64,000 nt of DNA from Liolophura sinensis (Eukaryota > Mollusca > Polyplacophora > Chitonida > Chitonidae): NCBI RefSeq assembly GCF_032854445.1, contig NC_088299.1:12205608-12269607 (forward strand), in the 5' to 3' direction. The notes under the pieces were generated by a model. The model saw only the letters and a list, made by a program, of their open reading frames with translations, ran no database searches and was not told the origin of the DNA. Positions 57,302 to 64,000 of the stretch are shown here, in pieces (position 1 is the stretch's first letter; each line of letters starts with the position of its first letter). The position numbers and the translations under genes are program-made.

Positions 57302-60300
57302 CTGAAATAGAAAAAAAAAATTATTGTGATAATATGTAACAGTGGCCATTTTCAATCTAAACTTAAATGTACATGTAGTTCAAGTTGTTTTCAGACCATT
57401 TTACTGAGCAACATCTTTTGCAAACTGAATCTTTTTCCATAGGTAATACTGATACTGATAAGTAGTGCTAGCATTTCTCTGACATCAAATTTTTAGTGAT
57501 TTATTTACATCTGTTTCATCTAGCATCTAGGGACATGTCTTCAGATAGTGGATGTTATTTCATTTAGACGCCTTGAGTAAATTAAACGATACAAATACAA
57601 AAGCTCCTGACCTGTTTGGAAATTCTGTCTGGCATAAGGGGCAGAGAATGGGAACTTTTTCTTTTGCAGGTAAGTTAGATTTCCCTCCCTTTGCATAGCA
57701 CTCTTCTGAGGGTGATGATACACTTGCTGTCCTCGGTCGTTTCACCCTCAGGCTCTCTTGTTCACTGTCCTCCACTTCCAATACATCTGAGATTGATTTT
57801 CGTTTCAAGCTATCACATTTGGTTTCTGATAGAAATTTTATATCTTCTAATACTCCACTCTCCTCAGGTAAAAACTTCTTGGGCGGTTTTCTCACGTAAC
57901 AGAACTTACATGGCTGAGGCAAGGGAGATAACCCCTCCGCGTTAAGACCACTGCATGGAGTACATGCAGTAGTCTCCCCTGCCTTGTAATCCTGGTTAAA
58001 ATAGAGAACAACAAAACTTCCTTGTAAAAACCCATCAAAGAAATTTTTTTGTGTGTGTAGATATCAAATTTGTTTTAGAATCAATATGGCACCTGACCTG
58101 TGCGCAAAATGTCAGTCTCAAACTGAATTCATTTTCTTTTACCCTCACACATAAAATGTAACAACATTTCATGTAGTGGGGGCCTCTGCAGCCGAGATGG
58201 TCAACATGAACTGTACTGACAAGTATTTCCCTTACTGGTATATCAACGCACTTCACCTGATCACCTGATCTAAAAGCAACAGAGCAACAATGGCTGAGGT
58301 GGAATGGAGCATGCAACACATCCCTAAAAACACATCTGATTATATATTTAAAAAATGAACTAAAAAAATATAAGCATTGTTCTGCCTATCCAGAAATAGT
58401 TTGCTTGGAGGGTTGTTGAATGGAAATGATATGAAGCCATGTTGTATATCTTTCATTTATTTCTATATACTTATTTATTTTATTGGTGTTATCAACATTC
58501 TAAAGACATTTTTACGTCTGTGAGAGAGGTCAGATTTATGGGTGCCCAGGGAATCCTAGAGAACCTACAATTAACAATCACCCTCTGAATATAAACTTCA
58601 GATCCATTTTTTCTCTGACCAGCCCATCTATAACTCGCTCCATCCAATAGTCAGTAACATTTCTGACATCCCATATATTAGCACTTGACAATTAATTTAA
58701 GGAGGGATCTGAGTGCGAGAAGACATTCCACAATACTTGTGGGGAACAATACTCAGTTACAGCCCATGACTGTGATCAAGATTGGCATAGAGCCATCATG
58801 ATGTTGTCTAAGGAGGGATCTGAGTGCCAGAAGACATTCCACATTATACTTGTGGGGAGCAATACTCAGTTACAGCCCATGACTGTGATCAAGATTGGCA
58901 TAGAGCCATCATGATGTTGTCTAAGGAGGAATCTGAGTGCAAGAAGACATTCCACAATACTTGTGGGGAACAATACTCAGTTACAGCCAATTGCTGTGAT
59001 CAAGATTGGCATAGAGCCATCATGATGTTGTCTAAGGAGGGATCTGAGTGCGAGAAGACATTCCATATTATACTTGTGGGGAACAATACTCAGTTACAGC
59101 CCATGACTGTGATCAAGATAGGCATAGAGCCATCATGATGTTGTCTAAGGAGGGATCTGAGTGCGAGAAGACATTCCACAATACTTGTGGGGAACAATAT
59201 TCAGTTACAGCCCATGACTGATCAAGATTGGCATAGAGCCATCATGATGCTGTCTAAGGAGGAATCTGAGTGCAAGAAGACATTCCACAATACTTGTGGG
59301 GAACAATACTCAGTTACAGCCCATGACTGTGATCAAGATAGGCATAGAGCCATCATGATGTTGTCTAAGGAGGAATCTGAGTGCAAGAAGACATTCCACA
59401 ATACTTGTGGGGAACAATACTCAGTTACAGCCCATGACTGTGATCAAGATAGGCATAGAGCCATCATGATGTTGTCTAAGGAGGAATCTGAGTGCAAGAA
59501 GACATTCCACAATACTTGTGGGGAACAATACTCAGTTACAGCCCATGACTGTGATCAAGATAGGCATAGAGCCATCATGATGTTGTCTAAGGAGGAATCT
59601 GAGTGCAAGAAGACATTCCACAATACTTGTGGGGAACAATACTCAGTTACAGCCCATGACTGTGATCAAGATAGGCATAGAGCCATCATGATGTTATCTA
59701 AGGAGGGATCTGAGTGCAAGAAGACATTCCACATTATACTTGTGGGGAACAATGCTCAGTTACAGCCCATGACTGTGATCAAGATTGGCATAGAGCCATC
59801 ATGATGTTGTCTAAGGAGGGATCTGAGTGCAAGAAGACATTCCACAATACTTGTGGGGAACAATACTCAGTTACAGCCCATGACTGTGATCAAGATAGGC
59901 ATAGAGCCATCATGATGTTATCTAAGGAGGGATCTGAGTGCGAGAAGACATTCCACAATACTTGTGGGGAACAATACTCAGTTACAGCCCATGACTGTGA
60001 TCAAGATAGGCATAGAGCCATCATGATGTTGTCTAAGGAGGAATCTGAGTGCAAGAAGACATTCCACAATACTTGTGGGGAACAATACTCAGTTACAGCC
60101 CATGACTGTGATCAAGATAGGCATAGAGCCATCATGATGTTGTTTAAGGAGGGATCTGACTGCGAGAAGACATTCCACAATACTTGTGGGGAACAATACT
60201 CAGTTACAGCCCATGACTGTGATCAAGATTGGCATAGAGCCATCATGATGTTGTCTAAGGAGGAATCTGAGTGCAAGAAGACATTCCACAATACTTGTGG

Positions 60301-63300
60301 GGAACAATACTCAGTTACAGCCCATGACTGTGATCAAGATAGGCATAGAGCCATCATGATGTTATCTAAGGAGGGATCTGAGTGCGAGAAGACATTCCAC
60401 ATTATACTTGTGGGGAACAATGCTCAGTTACAGCCCATGACTGTGATCAAGATTGGCATAGAGCCATCATGATGTTGTCTAAGGAGGAATCTGAGTGCGA
60501 GAAGACATTCCACAATACTTGTGGGGAACAATACTCAGTTACAGCCAACTGCTGTGATCAAGATTGGCATAGAGCCATCATGATGTTGTTTGAGGAGGGA
60601 TCTGAGTGCGAGAAGACATTCCACAATACTTGTGGGGAACAATACTCAGTTACAGCCCATGACTGTGATCAAGATAGGCATAGAGCCATCATGATGTTGT
60701 CTAAGGAGGAATCTGACTGCGAGAAGACATTCCACAATACTTGTGGGGAACAATACTCAGTTACAGCCCATGACTGTGATCAATATAGGCATAGAGCCAT
60801 CATGATGTTGTCTAAGGAGGAATCTGAGTGCGAGAAGACATTCAACAATACTTGTGGGGAGCAATACTCAGTTACAGCCCATGACTGTGATCAAAATAGG
60901 CATAGAGCCATCCTGATGTTGTTTGAGGAGGGATCTGAGTGCGAGAAGACATTCCACAATACTTGTGAGGAACAATACTCAGTTACAGCCCATGACTGTG
61001 ATCAAGATAGGCATAGAGCCATCATGATGTTGTCTAAGGAGGGATCTGACTGCGAGAAGACATTCCACAATACTTGTGGGGAACAATACTCAGTTACAGC
61101 CCATGACTGTGATCAAGATTGGCATAGAGCCATCATGATGTTGTCTAAGGAGGAATCTGAGTGCAAGAAGACATTCCACATTATACTTGTGGGGAACAAT
61201 ACTCAGTTACAGCCCATGACTGTGATCAATATAGGCATAGAGCCATCATGATGTTGTCTAAGGAGGGATCTGAGTGCGAGAAGACATTCCACATTATACT
61301 TGTGGGGAACAATGCTCAGTTACAGCCCATGACTGTGATCAAGATTGGCATAGGGCCATCATGATGTTGTCTAAGGAGGAATCTGAGTGCAAGAAGACAT
61401 TCCACAATACTTGTGGGGAACAATACTCAGTTACAGCCCATGACTGTGATCAAGATAGGCATAGAGCCATCATGATGTTATCTAAGGAGGGATCTGAGTG
61501 CGAGAAGACATTCCACATTATACTTGTGGGGAACAATGCTCAGTTACAGCCCATGACTGTGATCAAGATTGGCATAGAGCCATCATGATGTTGTTTGAGG
61601 AGGGATCTGAGTGCGAGAAGACATTCCACAATACTTGTGGGGAACAATACTCAGTTACAGCCCATGACTGTGATCAAGATAGGCATAGAGCCATCATGAT
61701 GTTGTCTAAGGAGGGATCTGAGTGCGAGAAGACATTCCACAATACTTGTGGGGAGCAATACTCAGTTACAGCCCATGACTGTGATCAAAATAGGCATAGA
61801 GCCATCATGATGTTGTTTGAGGAGGGATCTGAGTGCGAGAAGACATTCCACATTATACTTGTGAGGAACAATACTCAGTTACAGCCCATGACTGTGATCA
61901 AGATAGGCATAGAGCCATCATGATGTTGTCTAAGGAGGAATCTGAGTGCAAGAAGACATTCCACAATACTTGTGGGGAACAATGCTCAGTTACAGCCAAC
62001 TGCTGTGATCAAGATAGGCATAGAGCCATCATGATGTTGTTTAAGGAGGGATCTGACTGCGAGAAGACATTCCACAACACTTGTGGGGAACAATACTCAG
62101 TTACAGCCCATGACTGTGATCAAGATTGGCATAGAGCCATCATGATGTTGTTTGAGGAGGGATCTGAGTGCGAGAAGACATTCCACATTATACTTGTGGG
62201 GAACAATACTCAGTTACAGCCCATGGCTGTGATCAAGATAGGCATAGAGCCATCCTGATGTTGTCTAAGGAGGGATCTGAGTGCGAGAAGACATTCCACA
62301 TTATACTTGTGGGGAACAATACTCAGTTACAGCCCATGACTGTGATCAAGATAGGCATAGAGCCATCATGATGTTGTCTAAGGAGGAATCTGAGTGCGAG
62401 AAGACATTCCACAATACTTGTGGGGAACAATACTCAGTTACAGCCCATGACTGTGATCAGTATAGGCATAGAGCTATCATGATGTTGTCTAAGGAGGGAT
62501 CTGACTGTGAGAAGACATTCCACAATACTTGTGGGGAACAATACTCAGTTACAGCCCATGACTGTGATCAGTATAGGCATAGAGCCATCATGATGTTGTC
62601 TAAGGAGGGATCTGACTGCGAGAAGACATTCCACAATACTTGTGGGGAACAATACTCAGTTACAGCCCATGACTGTGATCAAGATAGGCACAGAGCCATC
62701 ATGATGCTGTCTAAGGGAAGATAGCTCGATGATGTAGACCATTACTCAATGACATAGCCCACTGAGTTATCTTCCCATACACAACATCCTTTGTCAGGGG
62801 CCATAACTCAGTGTTGTTTCTCCGTGCTGCATATAGTCCAAGATTGCTCTGACTAGGTCAATGTTCAGCCCCACCTGATGGCCCCACCTTCAGGGCACAC
62901 TCCATTTAAAAACTTGAAGCAGTTACCTGCCACTATCAAATATGTCGAGGCTATCAGTACAGTGGTCACTTTGAGCATCACCGAGGAATCTCAGACTGAT
63001 AACTCATAACCGATCAATGTCGTTCTTGCAATAAATCCACACACAAAAGGGTAAGAAAGATAATTGTCTGCAAAGATAAGGCAGTGCAGGCATATTTAAT
63101 GGCTAATTTTGTCTCAAATGTAGTCACAAACTGCCACAGCAACTTCATCAGGATTTTAAATGGAGCTCGCCCTGAGGTTGGTTTTAAAATACTTGACCAC
63201 ACCAGACATTAGAGCAACCTCGGACTATGCTACATCTCTTCTAGAAAACCGCTCACACTAACCTCTAGTTTTGGCAAATCAGAAAGTCGCATCACTTTCT

Positions 63301-63957
63301 CTAAATTCCAGGAAGGCCAGTTTTCAAGGAGTGTTTTCTGTAGGTTCTGAAGATCAGGCAGAGCATCTTCACCATGTAATGTTGATGCAGCTCTCCTGGA
63401 AATAGAAACAAAAATATTTCTTTGAGTCAGTAATTTATTAACTGATTCATTCACTGATTATATATATTTGTAATATATATAGTCCTATCATTTGGGTCCA
63501 TTTGTACTATATATAATCCTATCATTTGAGTTATCATGAACATACTCACTCACGGTAAATTCACTTCTAAAAATTCATGAAGGAAACTAACAGAAAGACA
63601 ATGGAAGTAAATGTCATTGTCTGCCTTAATACTCAATAGCTTAATGTTCAGATTTTGCTACTGGTCCTACTTATAAAGATTATAACCTGTTTAAACAGGA
63701 TGTAACCAGGAGGACTTCTGTGAAACGTAATAATGACTCTAAATCCAATAACAGCAAATAGATTTACTGCCATAGCTGATCTCCAGCTGGACGCCCGGTA
63801 CGGTTGGGTGACCCCAGTAGGTGACACGTCATCCCACTGTCAGGAAACTTTATAGACAGGAAGGGAGGAGAGGGCTATAATACTGACATGAAAAGTAATG
63901 CTGACAGTATAATACATACCTAAACATTCTAACCTCCAAAATAAAACATCTCCCCAT
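57229..63957 (-). CDS. FAAP20: FAAP20-like Fanconi anemia core complex subunit (four exons)
   Basis: Exons on the minus strand are 63957-63920 (ATG), 63395-63263, 57991-57612 and 57301-57229 (TGA). Phases join cleanly (2, 0, 2) into 207 residues; human FAAP20 has 180. In vertebrates FAAP20 binds FANCA and brings the core ubiquitin ligase to damaged chromatin by binding ubiquitin. Seen here: a C-terminal UBZ4 finger, C174-x2-C177-x15-H193-x3-C197, with DSHIAQC close to the human DSHLAQC, and a terminal EDVIW matching human EDVTW, whose last Trp is part of the ubiquitin interface. The N-terminal helix-like segment LQKTLLENWPSW sits where the FANCA-binding region would be. Basic clusters at 120-122 and 141-144 could be nuclear signals. 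C67, C70, C85 and C88 form an extra possible zinc site. The human FTVG-type segment was not found, so a short exon may be missing. Intron 2 holds a 4-kb tandem array. Confidence 0.82.
57612..57991 (-). CDS. FAAP20: FAAP20 exon 3: Cys4 motif, basic linker, first UBZ cysteines
   Basis: The acceptor is TCTATTTTAACCAG and the donor GTCAGG. The exon is 380 bp, enters in phase 0 and leaves AG. It encodes a C-x2-C-x14-C-x2-C cluster at residues 67-88, an acidic and serine-rich linker with KRKS and VKRPR, then ILCPLCQTEFPN, the start of the UBZ4 finger. Confidence 0.85.
57992..58697 (-). other. 3' portion of FAAP20 intron 2
   Basis: Between the 111-bp array and exon 3. It holds a SINE-head-like scrap around 58175-58200, an AT-rich stretch and a SINE tail-like piece near 58470-58510. 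Nothing else was recognised. Confidence 0.45.
58698..62716. repeat. 111-bp minisatellite, about 36 copies, in FAAP20 intron 2
   Basis: The unit is AAGGAGGGATCTGAGTGCGA plus GAAGACATTCCACAATACTT, GTGGGGAACAATACTCAGTT, ACAGCCCATGACTGTGATCA and AGATAGGCATAGAGCCATCA, then TGATGTTGTCT. About ten units carry CATTATACTTG instead of CAATACTTG (113 bp), which shifts the frame into a stop. One unit near 59218 has a 2-bp loss. The + strand repeat encodes a 37-residue Cys/His-containing peptide, but overlapping broken frames argue against a gene. Confidence 0.95.
62717..63262 (-). other. 5' portion of FAAP20 intron 2
   Basis: Unique sequence between exon 2 and the 111-bp array. It contains exon-like pieces (a good acceptor near 63073, a possible 69-bp open piece at 62927-62995) that do not fit the phase of the flanking exons. 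Confidence 0.5.
63263..63395 (-). CDS. FAAP20: FAAP20 exon 2: helical N-terminal segment
   Basis: The acceptor is TTTCTATTTCCAG and the donor GTTAGT. The first base completes a codon, 44 codons follow, and the exon leaves phase 0, directly compatible with exon 3. The peptide LPDLQNLQKTLLENWPSW has amphipathic character like the human LWAELL segment, but similarity is weak. Confidence 0.68.
63920..63957 (-). CDS. FAAP20: FAAP20 putative first coding exon
   Basis: ATGGGG follows an in-frame TAA, has A at -3 and G at +4, and the donor is an excellent TTTAG/GTATGT. Its 12 codons plus two bases fit the phase of the next exon exactly. The exon is very short and only 43 bp remain before the window edge, so an upstream start is possible. 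Confidence 0.5.
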
Positions 63958-64000
63958 TTAATTTGACAACCACCACCCTCCACTCCCCCCCACCCCCTCA

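Noticed and set aside
58236-58269. Possible 34-bp FAAP20 microexon (acceptor CTTTTAG, donor GTAAGG)
   Set aside because: It fits only if combined with the weak 62.9-kb piece, and the pair still clashes with the phase of exon 2. Kept as a possible alternative only.
58578-58670. Short minus-strand open piece with protein-like composition (TDYWMERVIDGLV)
   Set aside because: About 30 codons, no splice borders in frame and next to a SINE scrap. It may be a transposon relic, but I cannot assign it.
58824-62724. Chain of overlapping + strand open frames with Cys/His repeats, resembling a zinc-finger gene
   Set aside because: Each frame ends at a 113-bp unit and the next restarts by chance. Cys/His spacing does not match a known finger family. 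The array lies in an intron on the opposite strand.
62927-62995. Possible 69-bp FAAP20 exon on the minus strand (acceptor ATCAG, donor GTAACT)
   Set aside because: It enters in phase 2 while exon 2 leaves phase 0. The acceptor lacks a pyrimidine tract. Direct exon 2 to exon 3 splicing already keeps frame.

Overview
The window is animal nuclear DNA: AT-rich, intron-rich and crowded with short interspersed elements, MITEs and minisatellites. The dominant SINE has a tRNA-like head with Pol III boxes and a tail ending in CAATCAAATAAATAAA. A second tRNA-headed SINE ends in CACTCACTCACTC. Both types are familiar from marine spiralian invertebrates, so I infer a mollusc or close relative such as a brachiopod; no species call is possible.

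Two protein-coding genes can be supported. On the + strand at 18.7-24.2 kb, six exons in matching phase encode the C-terminal 390 residues of a SKI/SnoN-family SMAD co-repressor: the AFRPWSP and APNVSLAP linker motifs, then a long coiled coil. The exons for the N-terminal Dachshund-homology and SMAD4-binding domains must lie left of the window, so 1-18.7 kb is read as one large intron. On the - strand at 57.2-64.0 kb, four exons give a 207-residue protein whose C-terminal UBZ4 zinc finger (C-x2-C-x15-H-x3-C) and final EDVxW tail match FAAP20, the ubiquitin-binding subunit of the Fanconi anemia core complex. SKI and FAAP20 are also neighbours in human (1p36.33), so this looks like an ancient microsynteny, here in convergent orientation and about 33 kb apart.

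Layout: 0-18.7 kb, SKI intron with a 36-bp minisatellite, two GC-richer candidate regulatory patches (6.2 and 10.85 kb), a hairpin element, a 39-bp array, the first two MITE copies and a full SINE. 18.7-24.2 kb, SKI exons, with introns holding SINEs, three more MITE copies and 42-bp and 18-bp arrays. 24.2-31.6 kb, probable SKI 3' UTR and downstream DNA. 31.6-36.3 kb, minisatellites with SINEs inserted and two higher-order repeat blocks. 36.3-52.2 kb, a graveyard of SINEs and MITEs plus an 853-bp palindromic element. 52.2-54.5 kb, a 50/51-bp array. 55.6-57.2 kb, a 72-bp array that begins about 17 bp after the FAAP20 stop. 58.7-62.7 kb, a 111-bp array inside FAAP20 intron 2.

Nearly all long open frames in the window come from tandem arrays whose unit length is a multiple of three; I do not regard them as genes. 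Coordinates of exons were derived by hand from splice signals and phase; repeat boundaries are approximate to a few bases and copy numbers are estimates.
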